Assembly: GCF_030161375.1 (NCBI RefSeq)
Contig: NZ_BSSQ01000016.1
Location: 251,085 to 315,084, forward strand
Origin: Paenibacillus glycanilyticus
Lineage (GTDB): Bacteria > Bacillota > Bacilli > Paenibacillales > Paenibacillaceae
Reading direction: 5' to 3'
Length of the DNA: 64,000 nucleotides
Shown: positions 1-6,895 of the stretch, in pieces
Numbering within the stretch: the first letter of the stretch is position 1
How the letters are laid out: each line of letters starts with the position of its first letter
The notes under the pieces: model-generated
Seen by the model: only the letters and a program-made list of their open reading frames with translations
The model's database searches: none
Told to the model about the DNA's origin: nothing
Made by a program: the position numbers and the translations under genes

Positions 1-101
1 GAAGAGATGACCATCCAATACAGCGGAATAATGGCTATGATACACATCAGTGCCAGCGCCCCATGCCGCAGGAACGCAAGTACCGGGGAACGTTGGTTCA
101 T
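1..101 (-). CDS. ABC importer permease, MalG/UgpE type (partial)
   Basis: The window edge cuts this gene after about 33 codons. The visible N-terminus (MNQRSPVLAF, then a hydrophobic helix ending in PLYWM) looks like the short cytoplasmic tail and first membrane helix of the second permease of a carbohydrate or glycerol-phosphate importer. The start is the ATG at 101-99, preceded by AAGGAGA at a spacing of about 8 nt. It follows the first permease gene by 19 nt on the same strand, the usual binding protein-permease-permease order. The family call rests mainly on this position, since the EAA loop lies outside the window. Confidence 0.75.
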   Translation of the reverse strand, partial: MNQRSPVLAFLRHGALALMCIIAIIPLYWMVIS

Positions 102-120
102 CGAACATTCTCCTTCACCG

Positions 121-1089
121 TTAATTGTCGTAGAATGATAGCTTGCGCGATGCCGCGTTCATAAGCAGCGCGATTGCGCCAAATAGGAAGAAGAAGACAA
201 GGGCTGCTGCCGAGCTGAAGCCTGCATTCAAGTTGGAGAACGCATAGCGGTACATTTCATAGTAGATGTTTGTTGAGGTACCGTATGGACCGCCCGTTGT
301 TAGAATATCGATATAAGCAAATGTCCATTGGCTGGAGAACAGGATACTCATCATCAGCATGAACATAATCATTGGCGACATGAGTGGAACGGTTACGTTA
401 ACGAATTGGCGCATGCTTGAAGCGCCGTCAATGGCAGCCGCTTCGTAATATTCGCGGCTAATGCTCGTAAGAGCCGCCGAGAACATAATGACGCTGAAGC
501 CAATCATTTTCCAGCCGGTAATGAGCAGAATAATCCACTTCGCGAAGTTCGCGTCGGAGAAAAAAGCGATAGGCTGATCAATCCAATTCAGCTTGAGCAT
601 GATGTGGTTGACTACGCCGTTCGACGGATGGAATAACCACCGCCAGATGGCGCTGACGGACACGGGAGCCAGAATCATTGGAATAAAGAAGATGCCGCGG
701 TAAAAGTTTTTCATCTTGCCGTTCATATTGTTGGTGACGACGGCAAGGACAAGCGGAATCAGAATGGAGAATGGAAGCAGTCCAACCGTGTAGAAAACGG
801 TGTTGCCGATAGAGTCCATAAAGGCCGGGTTGTGAAACAGCTTATCGAAGTTTTCGAAGCCGACAAACTTCTTTTCCGTCCCGGGCACCATGTTCCACTT
901 GTGAAAAGCAAGATAGAACGTCGTGATGAGCGGTTTGTACATCCAGACGGACAACAGGATAATGGCAGGTGCCAAGTAGACGAACGGTTTGATTCTGCGC
1001 CATAGCTTGGCTTTATTCAGACGTTTGCGCGCAATTGCGGGACTCCCCTTTAAAGGGGGGGCATACGAGTTTTCGAATGTTTGGCTCAT
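121..1089 (-). CDS. ABC importer permease, MalF/UgpA type
   Basis: Inner-membrane permease of 322 residues for a carbohydrate/glycerol-phosphate family (CUT1) importer. A basic cytoplasmic tail (1-34) leads into about six membrane helices, beginning at 35-55. The EAA loop that docks the ATPase is at about 214-225 (EYYEAAAIDGAS). It is the third or fourth gene of a minus-strand operon with two phosphoesterases, a phosphatase and a binding protein. No ATPase gene is visible, so a shared MsmK/UgpC-type ATPase encoded elsewhere, or one beyond the left edge, is expected. AAAGGAA precedes the ATG. Sugar versus glycerophosphodiester specificity cannot be read from the sequence; the neighbours favour a phosphorylated substrate. 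Confidence 0.92.
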   Translation of the reverse strand: MSQTFENSYAPPLKGSPAIARKRLNKAKLWRRIKPFVYLAPAIILLSVWMYKPLITTFYLAFHKWNMVPGTEKKFVGFENFDKLFHNPAFMDSIGNTVFYTVGLLPFSILIPLVLAVVTNNMNGKMKNFYRGIFFIPMILAPVSVSAIWRWLFHPSNGVVNHIMLKLNWIDQPIAFFSDANFAKWIILLITGWKMIGFSVIMFSAALTSISREYYEAAAIDGASSMRQFVNVTVPLMSPMIMFMLMMSILFSSQWTFAYIDILTTGGPYGTSTNIYYEMYRYAFSNLNAGFSSAAALVFFFLFGAIALLMNAASRKLSFYDN

Positions 1090-1141
1090 AACGATTCCTT
1101 TCCTATGGAGGAGTACGCTCTCCCAGTGTTATGGCTGTTTA

Positions 1142-2509
1142 TTAAGGCATTAAGCTGTTGATTTGATCTTGTGCTTGTTTCAGCGTTTGCTCGACGTCAG
1201 CGTCCGTCGAAACGGATTTGACGATCGCATCGGTGAAGGCTGTTACCATTTCCGTTGCGCTATCGCCAGGCCAGATCGCAACCGGCTGAATGCGGGACAG
1301 CTGCTCCAGGTTGATTCGGTAGAGCGGATTTTGATCAACGAAATCCTTCAGACCGTTCGGGTCGTCCGCAAGTTTGGTGCGAAGCGGCAGGTAACCGATT
1401 TGGGACGTAATGATCGTATAACCTCTGTCGCCCGTAACGAACTTGATGAATTCCCATACCGCTGCGTTTTTCTCCGGAGAATCCGGACGAACGGCAAGCA
1501 CGGAGCCGGAGTTGACAGGGATGGATTCCTTGTCGCCGAATTGCGGAAGCGGTCCGCCGTATACTTTCCAGCCGCCGGCTTCGGAAGCTTTCTTAATGCC
1601 GCTGTACAGGGAAGTGGAGGATACGTACATACCAAGGTTGCCGGCCATGAATTGCTCGGAAACTTCCGTGTCCGTACCTTTAGCCGATGCGCCGTTCATG
1701 TACAGGTCTTTCCACATGGAGATTGCGTCTACGCTTTCCTTGCTGGCGAATTCCGCTTGCTTGCGGTCTTCGGACAATACGCGGCCGCCGTTGCTGAGGA
1801 TCAGGCCTTCCGTTACCCAACCGTTCTGAGGCGAGAGACCAAAGCCGTCTTTACCGGTTTTTTCTTTGATTTGGAGCGATGCTTTTTTAATGTCGTCCCA
1901 CGTTTTTGGCGGGTTAGCCGGATCAAGACCAGCTTCTTCGAACAGCTTGCCGTTGATGAATACGATCGGCGTACTGAACGTGAAGGCAAGTCCGTACATC
2001 TTGCCGTCGATCTTGCCAAGCTCAAGCGCGTTCGGGGAGATGTCCTTCAAATGCTCGTCCAGCTCTGCCTTCGGGAATACATCCTCGTAAGCTTTGAAGC
2101 CAAGACCAAGACGGGAGCTGTCAAGAAGGTTGAACGTATGTTGCACAACGTCGACTTCTTTGCCGGCCGAGATATCCGCTTTGTATTGTTGGAAAGTCGC
2201 GTCAGGCACCCCTTCAACAATGACGCCTTTTTCCTTGCCAACCGTGTCGTTGAACTCCTTGATCAGCTGCTCCATGCCGGCTTTCATCGTTGGGTAAGCC
2301 AAGCTGTAGGAGTAAAACGTCACTTTTGTTGGATTAGCCGGGTCAAGTTTACCAAGCTCCACTTGGTTTGCTGCTTGGTTGTTTGCTGCTGTGTTGCTTG
2401 CGTTGTTGCCGGATGTGCTGTTCGATGAGCTGTTTGCTCCGCATGCGCTTGCTACGAGAAGCGAGCCTACCGTCATAAGCGTGATAGCGCCTTTTGCCAG
2501 ACGTTTCAT
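1142..2509 (-). CDS. ABC importer substrate-binding lipoprotein, UgpB/MalE type
   Basis: Extracytoplasmic binding protein of 455 residues, lipid-anchored. The signal peptide (MKRLAKG, hydrophobic core, VASAC lipobox) is followed by a Ser/Asn-rich linker, then a two-lobed solute-binding fold of the extracellular family 1 type. I chose the ATG at 2509 because GGAGGG lies 11 nt upstream; a longer reading from 2530 would start inside that ribosome site. It sits between the phosphatase gene and the permeases, so it should define what the system imports. Given two intracellular phosphodiesterase-like enzymes in the same operon, glycerophosphodiesters or sugar phosphates are plausible ligands. This is inference; plain oligosaccharides remain possible. 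Confidence 0.92.
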   Translation of the reverse strand: MKRLAKGAITLMTVGSLLVASACGANSSSNSTSGNNASNTAANNQAANQVELGKLDPANPTKVTFYSYSLAYPTMKAGMEQLIKEFNDTVGKEKGVIVEGVPDATFQQYKADISAGKEVDVVQHTFNLLDSSRLGLGFKAYEDVFPKAELDEHLKDISPNALELGKIDGKMYGLAFTFSTPIVFINGKLFEEAGLDPANPPKTWDDIKKASLQIKEKTGKDGFGLSPQNGWVTEGLILSNGGRVLSEDRKQAEFASKESVDAISMWKDLYMNGASAKGTDTEVSEQFMAGNLGMYVSSTSLYSGIKKASEAGGWKVYGGPLPQFGDKESIPVNSGSVLAVRPDSPEKNAAVWEFIKFVTGDRGYTIITSQIGYLPLRTKLADDPNGLKDFVDQNPLYRINLEQLSRIQPVAIWPGDSATEMVTAFTDAIVKSVSTDADVEQTLKQAQDQINSLMP

Positions 2510-2553
2510 AATTAAAATTTCCCTCCGCAATTAATTATTTTTTTGGTCTATTT

Positions 2554-3339
2554 CTATTCCAAGCAATAATCTTGAATCCGCTGCTTCGCTGCCTCGTCAA
2601 TGCCGAACTCTTCCAGCAAATAACGGTCAAACGTCTCATACTCGCGGATAATGCTGCCTAGCGTAGCTTTCAAATACACTTCTTGCAGAAGCATCGCTTC
2701 TTCGATCTTCTTCAGCTCTTCGGCGCTGACATATTTGGCTGCCATGTCGAACATTTGCCGATGGAATTTCTCGAGCGTCACATTGGACAGCAGATAATCC
2801 TCCAGCACCGTTTCGTAAGGAACGCCAAGCGTCAACAGAATCAGCGCGCTGCCGACGCCAGTGCGGTCACGGCCGCCGGCGCAATGCTGGACAAGCGGCA
2901 GATTCGCTTCCGGCTGCTTCAGAAGCTCCATCAGCTTTTTGTAGGACTCATTCCGGATCGGAAGCGAGGCATACAAATCATGCAGCATGCTCTCCGAGAA
3001 TTGGTTGTGAAGCCCGCTTGCGAATACCTTCTCGAGATCGAGGCTTGGCGCATCTTCCGCAGCAACGTTCGCGGGAATGCGAATATTGACTGCTTGTCCG
3101 ATCTGCGGGTCGGGCTTATGCTCGGCTTCGCCGCGATTGCGGTAGTCGAACACGTGGCGCAAATTATAGGTTTCAAGGAACTGGTGGTCTTCCGGCGTAA
3201 GCCCGGTTAATTCCGCGGCGCGGAAGAGCAAGCCCTTCTTGACCGTACGGCCGTCGGCCGTGCGATGACCTCCCATGTCGCGGAAGTTGAAGACGCCTTC
3301 CAGAGGGAGCAGACCTGCCGGCATTACTTGATTCGTCAT
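2554..3339 (-). CDS. Tyrosine/phosphoinositide phosphatase, LipA/PtpB-like
   Basis: Cytoplasmic phosphatase of 261 residues with no signal peptide. The P-loop is HCAGGRDRTG with nucleophile Cys153 and Arg159 (C-x5-R). The N-terminal FNFRDMGG motif at about 17-24 is typical of the Y_phosphatase3 family, which includes Listeria LipA and mycobacterial PtpB. Those enzymes act on phosphotyrosine and also on phosphoinositides, so the name 'tyrosine phosphatase' may mislead. The gene lies inside an importer operon, 19 nt after a phosphoesterase gene and ahead of the binding protein. This suggests it removes phosphate from an imported compound. A paralogue with the same motifs lies at 40934-41710, beside a phosphonate-type importer. 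Confidence 0.9.
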   Translation of the reverse strand: MTNQVMPAGLLPLEGVFNFRDMGGHRTADGRTVKKGLLFRAAELTGLTPEDHQFLETYNLRHVFDYRNRGEAEHKPDPQIGQAVNIRIPANVAAEDAPSLDLEKVFASGLHNQFSESMLHDLYASLPIRNESYKKLMELLKQPEANLPLVQHCAGGRDRTGVGSALILLTLGVPYETVLEDYLLSNVTLEKFHRQMFDMAAKYVSAEELKKIEEAMLLQEVYLKATLGSIIREYETFDRYLLEEFGIDEAAKQRIQDYCLE

Positions 3340-3358
3340 GGAGAGAACCTTCTTTCTC

Positions 3359-4180
3359 TTAGTTGTGGGCCATCAAAGCTTCAACAGGGAAGCGGAAGAA
3401 CTCCTCTTGCAGGCCCGGCATAACAACGGTTTGTACCGTAATGCCTTCTTCGTAGACGGAGACCACATTGTAGCCGCAGAAATCGACTATCTTGAAATGG
3501 TTGTCTTCAGCAGCTTCGCCGCCGAAGGCCGTTCCTGTTGCCGCTACATGGCAAATGCCTTTGTAAGTACCAACGTTGTTCGTATGCACATGGCCGGCTA
3601 CGACGCCAATTACGTCCGTGCCTTCCAGCACGTTGCCTAGCTGTTCGCGGTTTGCGAGCACGTGGTCGCCAGGCATGCCGTTGATGCTCAGCACAGGATG
3701 ATGCAACGCTACGATCGTACCGTTCTCGGCAGGCGTGCTAAGCGTATCCTCGAGCCATGCCAACTGCTCGGCGTCGATCTCGCCGTGGTGTTGGCCTTTT
3801 ACTTGGGAGTTCAGGCCGATCAGGCGAACGCCTTGAATCGTGTGGGAGTAGTAATACGGCTGCTCGGAAGCTTCTTCCTTCAGGAAGCCTTCGCGGAACG
3901 GAGCGCGGTGGTCGTGGTTGCCAAGAACTACATGGACAGGTACGCCAAGAAGGGAGGAGCCTTCGTCAATAATCGTGCGGATATATTCGTAGTCTTGTAC
4001 ATTGCCCTCATGCGTCAAGTCGCCAGTGATGACAACAAAAGCCGGTTTCACGGAAGCAGCCTCAATATGGGCGAATACGCGCTTCACTTTGTCTGCGAGA
4101 TTAAGTTTTGCAAAAGGATTGTCTGCACCGGGCGCATTCATGTGCGTGTCTGTCAGGTGAACGAATTTCAGCTTTTCCAT
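3359..4180 (-). CDS. Calcineurin-like phosphodiesterase, CpdA/GpdQ class
   Basis: Metallophosphoesterase of 273 residues with all five metal-binding motifs: DTH (Asp11, His13), GDLTHEG (Asp54), GNHDH (Asn88, His89), LHHP (about 159-162) and GHVH (196-199). This order and length match class III phosphodiesterases such as CpdA (cAMP) and GpdQ (glycerophosphodiesters). There is no signal peptide, so it should act in the cytoplasm. The start at 4180 has GGAGGG 8 nt upstream; a longer reading from 4210 lacks a ribosome site. Located between a second phosphoesterase and the phosphatase in the importer operon. Splitting a glycerophosphodiester after import is the best guess; cyclic nucleotide hydrolysis is the main alternative. 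Confidence 0.9.
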   Translation of the reverse strand: MEKLKFVHLTDTHMNAPGADNPFAKLNLADKVKRVFAHIEAASVKPAFVVITGDLTHEGNVQDYEYIRTIIDEGSSLLGVPVHVVLGNHDHRAPFREGFLKEEASEQPYYYSHTIQGVRLIGLNSQVKGQHHGEIDAEQLAWLEDTLSTPAENGTIVALHHPVLSINGMPGDHVLANREQLGNVLEGTDVIGVVAGHVHTNNVGTYKGICHVAATGTAFGGEAAEDNHFKIVDFCGYNVVSVYEEGITVQTVVMPGLQEEFFRFPVEALMAHN

Positions 4181-4272
4181 CGTGTGAACCCTCCTAAAAA
4201 GAATTGTCACCCAAGCAGCCGATCGCTGCTCGTGATGATTCTTGCTCCGAAATTTAGATGATGTATGGTTAA

Positions 4273-5247
4273 TTAGTGCTCGTGCGGCTCGTATTTCTCG
4301 ATTTCGTCAACGCCGTCCAAATGGATGACACGGTAGGATGGAACGCCGTTTCTCATCGTCACCCAGAGGATAAGGTTCTCGTCCGAGCGGTTACCGCCAT
4401 GCGTCAAGCCGCCGGTACGTCCGAGCTGAATGTATTGCTTAGAAGCTTCAGGCTGGTTTGTATACTCAAGGGAATGGAAGTGGCCGGCGAATACCGTATG
4501 GGAGCGGCCTTCCAGCATGCGCTCAAGCTCCGCGAAATCCGCATTGTCCGACTTCCAACCCGGCTTATGCATCGTAACGAACGTGTGCTTCGCGTCGCGG
4601 TTGTTCTCCAGCACTTCTTGGAAGAAGGCCATTTGCTCTTCGCCGATGCCGATCGTAAGCTTGCTCAGCTCTGCGGCTTCTTCAGGCGACATTGCTGCCA
4701 TTCCGCTGAATAATTGCTCCATAGGAGTAGTAGGATTTTGCTTAAACCGTTCAGTAGCTTGTTTGATCGTATCCATGAGAGCATCCGGGAACTCTTGCGG
4801 AGGATTCTCGGTATTTACAACCAAATAGAGGACATCATTCAAGCGGAAGGCATAATATTCGAAGCCCTTGCGTGCTCTCCATACGTCAGCCATCATCGGA
4901 TTGCCGTAATCATGGTTGCCGACGACTTGGAAGAACGGAACGCCTGTCGCCGCGATTTTCGCATCAATCTCGTCCCACTCTTCGTGGACGTTCGCCGGAT
5001 CGCGCCAGTAGCCTTCGATCAAGTCGCCAACGGAGAGGATGAAGCTTGGCTTAAGGTCAGTCAGCAGGTCCAATGCTTTTTCGAACACGCCCGGCGTTGC
5101 AAGACCGCAGCGGTCGCCTACAACCGCGAACGAGAAGTCTCCGGCTGGCAGCTGCGGCAGCTCGCCAAACCATGGGCGTTTGTCTGTAGAGAAATTCTTT
5201 ACGTCGTACCAGATCCCCGAAGTTGTGCCTAATTGAATGGTTGTCAT
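4273..5247 (-). CDS. Calcineurin-like phosphoesterase, GDR-motif variant
   Basis: Second metallophosphoesterase of the operon and probably its first gene, 324 residues, cytoplasmic. Motifs GDLIEG, GNHDYG, MHKPGWK and GHFH are intact. Motif I is GDRCG (Asp45), so the usual D-x-H histidine is missing, as in a known subgroup with GDRTG in this place. An insertion of about 60 residues lies between motifs III and IV (region of PTTPMEQLFSG). AAGGAGG precedes the ATG at a spacing of about 10 nt. Substrate unknown. Together with the neighbouring CpdA/GpdQ-class enzyme it suggests stepwise breakdown of a phosphodiester. Three 11-bp repeats lie 38-70 bp upstream and may control the operon. Confidence 0.88.
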   Translation of the reverse strand: MTTIQLGTTSGIWYDVKNFSTDKRPWFGELPQLPAGDFSFAVVGDRCGLATPGVFEKALDLLTDLKPSFILSVGDLIEGYWRDPANVHEEWDEIDAKIAATGVPFFQVVGNHDYGNPMMADVWRARKGFEYYAFRLNDVLYLVVNTENPPQEFPDALMDTIKQATERFKQNPTTPMEQLFSGMAAMSPEEAAELSKLTIGIGEEQMAFFQEVLENNRDAKHTFVTMHKPGWKSDNADFAELERMLEGRSHTVFAGHFHSLEYTNQPEASKQYIQLGRTGGLTHGGNRSDENLILWVTMRNGVPSYRVIHLDGVDEIEKYEPHEH

Positions 5248-5281
5248 CTTTTTGTTTGCCTCCTTGTTACTTTCTTCTTGC

Positions 5282-5317
5282 TTAGTATGTAGGTTGTATG
5301 TAAGTTGTGTGTAATCG
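5282..5317 (-). promoter_or_regulatory. Three 11-bp direct repeats ahead of the phosphoesterase operon
   Basis: On the plus strand GTATGTAGGTT (5285-5295), GTATGTAAGTT (5296-5306) and GTGTGTAATCG (5307-5317) follow each other without a gap. Read towards the operon this gives TTACA, TTACA and CTACA steps one helical turn apart, followed by a possible -10 (TACTAA). An 11-bp period is how Bacillus PhoP sites are arranged, but the fit to the PhoP hexamer is only 4-5 of 6. The local GntR protein is the other candidate binder. Confidence 0.5.
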
Positions 5318-5334
5318 TGGGATTGAATATTTGT

Positions 5335-5369
5335 AAATAAAAAGGAGCTGCCCGGGGGACAGCTCCTTT
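5335..5369 (-). terminator. Rho-independent terminator of the gntR gene
   Basis: Perfect 10-bp stem AAAGGAGCTG/CAGCTCCTTT (5341-5350 and 5360-5369) with a C/G-rich loop. On the minus strand it is followed by TTTTTATTT. It separates the GntR gene from the importer operon, so the operon should have its own promoter. Confidence 0.85.
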
Positions 5370-5384
5370 GATTGGTCTATGCGG

Positions 5385-6035
5385 TTATTTCATCAATCCA
5401 TGGAGGATTAAATGCTCATGCGTATCGGCGTATTGCGAACCGACAGCGGCTTTGGCTGCGGCGATGTCGCCATTCTTGATAGCATCCAAAATATTGCGGT
5501 TCGTCTGAACCGAGCGGCTTGGCTGGTATTGCGGATATTTGATGCGGTAGGAGACGGTACTGAACACGTACCGGCCGCGGTAAAGCTCCATAATTTGCAG
5601 CATGCTCTCGTTGTGAATCGTTCGCAGGATTGTTTCTGTAAACAGCAACGAGTTGCTGTAGTAGCCGTAATAATCCTTCTGCTCTAGCGCCAGCTGCTGC
5701 TCATCGAGTATTCGTTCCATCGTGACCAGGTCGAAGGGCTGTTGTCGTTTGGCAGCCGTATCAAGCACGAACAGCTGCATCGAGACGAGTACTTCATAGA
5801 TTTCGCTGAAATCATGGGAGGATACTTCCTTGACCATAACTCCCCGTCCGCGGAAGGAGCCAACGAGTCCTTCCCGCTCAAGCAAAGAAATGGCTGCGCG
5901 GACCGGCGTTCTGCTCATGCCAAGCTGGGCGGCAAGTTCATTTTCCGACAGCATGGAGCCCGGCATATATTCGGACCGCATAATCCGTTCCCGGATTTCG
6001 CGGTAAGCAATCGATTCTAACGAAGTGGAAGACAT
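5385..6035 (-). CDS. GntR-family regulator with FCD-type effector domain
   Basis: DNA-binding regulator of 216 residues. Winged helix at about 8-75 (MPGSMLSENELAAQ and MSRTPVRAAI are the usual recognition-helix surroundings), then an all-helical FadR C-terminal (FCD-like) domain that would bind a small effector. AAAGGA lies 9 nt before the ATG. Encoded just upstream of, and on the same strand as, the phosphoesterase-importer operon but separated by a terminator. It is the likely local regulator. A paralogue at 45282-45920 stands beside the other phosphatase/importer locus and is similar along its length. Effector unknown; an imported phosphorylated compound is an inference from context. Confidence 0.9.
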   Translation of the reverse strand: MSSTSLESIAYREIRERIMRSEYMPGSMLSENELAAQLGMSRTPVRAAISLLEREGLVGSFRGRGVMVKEVSSHDFSEIYEVLVSMQLFVLDTAAKRQQPFDLVTMERILDEQQLALEQKDYYGYYSNSLLFTETILRTIHNESMLQIMELYRGRYVFSTVSYRIKYPQYQPSRSVQTNRNILDAIKNGDIAAAKAAVGSQYADTHEHLILHGLMK

Positions 6036-6105
6036 GGCGTATTTTCCTTTATCTGTTTTTTAAACTAATAGTACCAATTAAACAGAAAATAGGGCTCTAG
6101 GCAAG

Positions 6106-6762
6106 TCATTTTATTGAATCGTCCATTTCTGATTGCTGCCCGATGCCTGATTTCAGAAGCCGGTCAATCATGGAGACGGCGCTTGCGCGGGTAACCGGTT
6201 CGGTTGGATGAAAGGAGCCGTCCGGATAACCTCTCACAATATCTTTTTCCGCCAGATTCGCAACCGCACCTTGGTTCGCTTCTTTAATCTGATCGTTGTC
6301 GGTGAAGGAGGTTTGCTTCTCTCTAGGGAGCTCGAGCTGAACAAAGGTGGCAAGCATGAGGGCGGCTTCCTCGCGGGTAATGATCTGCTGCGGTCGGATG
6401 GAGCCATTCCCGCCTTCCGGTATGTAGCCTGCTCCTACGGCTTTGGCGAAATCCGCATAAAACCAATCGGACACCCTTACGTCCTGATAAGAGAAGGAAG
6501 CCGTATCGGTCAGTGCGAATGCTCGGTTAATCATGGATACCATCTCTGCCCGCGTCACGGGCAAATCCGGTTTAAGGGTGCCGTCAGGATAGCCCTGCAG
6601 CCATCCGAGGTCGAGCCATTCCTTTAATGCCGGGGCGGCCCATGACTGCTCCGCCTCGTCGTATGCTGACTGGGGAGCGGCGGCATAACCTGTAAGTGCA
6701 AAGGCAAGAAGACAACCGATACCGATTAATAGCGTCCATGCGGCTTTCCATCGATTCATCAT
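6106..6762 (-). CDS. Stand-alone SLH-domain surface protein
   Basis: Secreted protein of 218 residues made of a signal peptide (cleavage near GYAAA) and three S-layer homology repeats. These include GYPDGTLKPD, EGGNGSIRPQQ and GYPDGSFHPTEPVTRA, each with the ITREE/VTRA-type motif that binds pyruvylated cell-wall polymer. No other domain is present. It could be a wall-anchored adaptor or a non-covalent coat subunit. Start: of the two adjacent ATGs, 6762 is better placed after GAAGGG (8 nt); a GTG at 6768 is too close to it. The C-terminal tail after the third repeat is short and acidic. Confidence 0.88.
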   Translation of the reverse strand: MMNRWKAAWTLLIGIGCLLAFALTGYAAAPQSAYDEAEQSWAAPALKEWLDLGWLQGYPDGTLKPDLPVTRAEMVSMINRAFALTDTASFSYQDVRVSDWFYADFAKAVGAGYIPEGGNGSIRPQQIITREEAALMLATFVQLELPREKQTSFTDNDQIKEANQGAVANLAEKDIVRGYPDGSFHPTEPVTRASAVSMIDRLLKSGIGQQSEMDDSIK

Positions 6763-6895
6763 CAGCACATCCCTTCGAAATGTGGATCCTCTACCAAAGT
6801 GTACGAGATTCCAAATGCAATAGCTGTCGAATGGAAGTGGAAGGGCAAGGAAACAATAGGTGGACGATGAATGACAGGTAAAGGATGGATCACTA

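Noticed and set aside
1163..2428. Long open frame on the plus strand opposite the binding-protein gene
   Set aside because: It has no ribosome site, a composition rich in Arg/Val/Phe typical of an antisense shadow, and the opposite strand encodes a clear lipoprotein.
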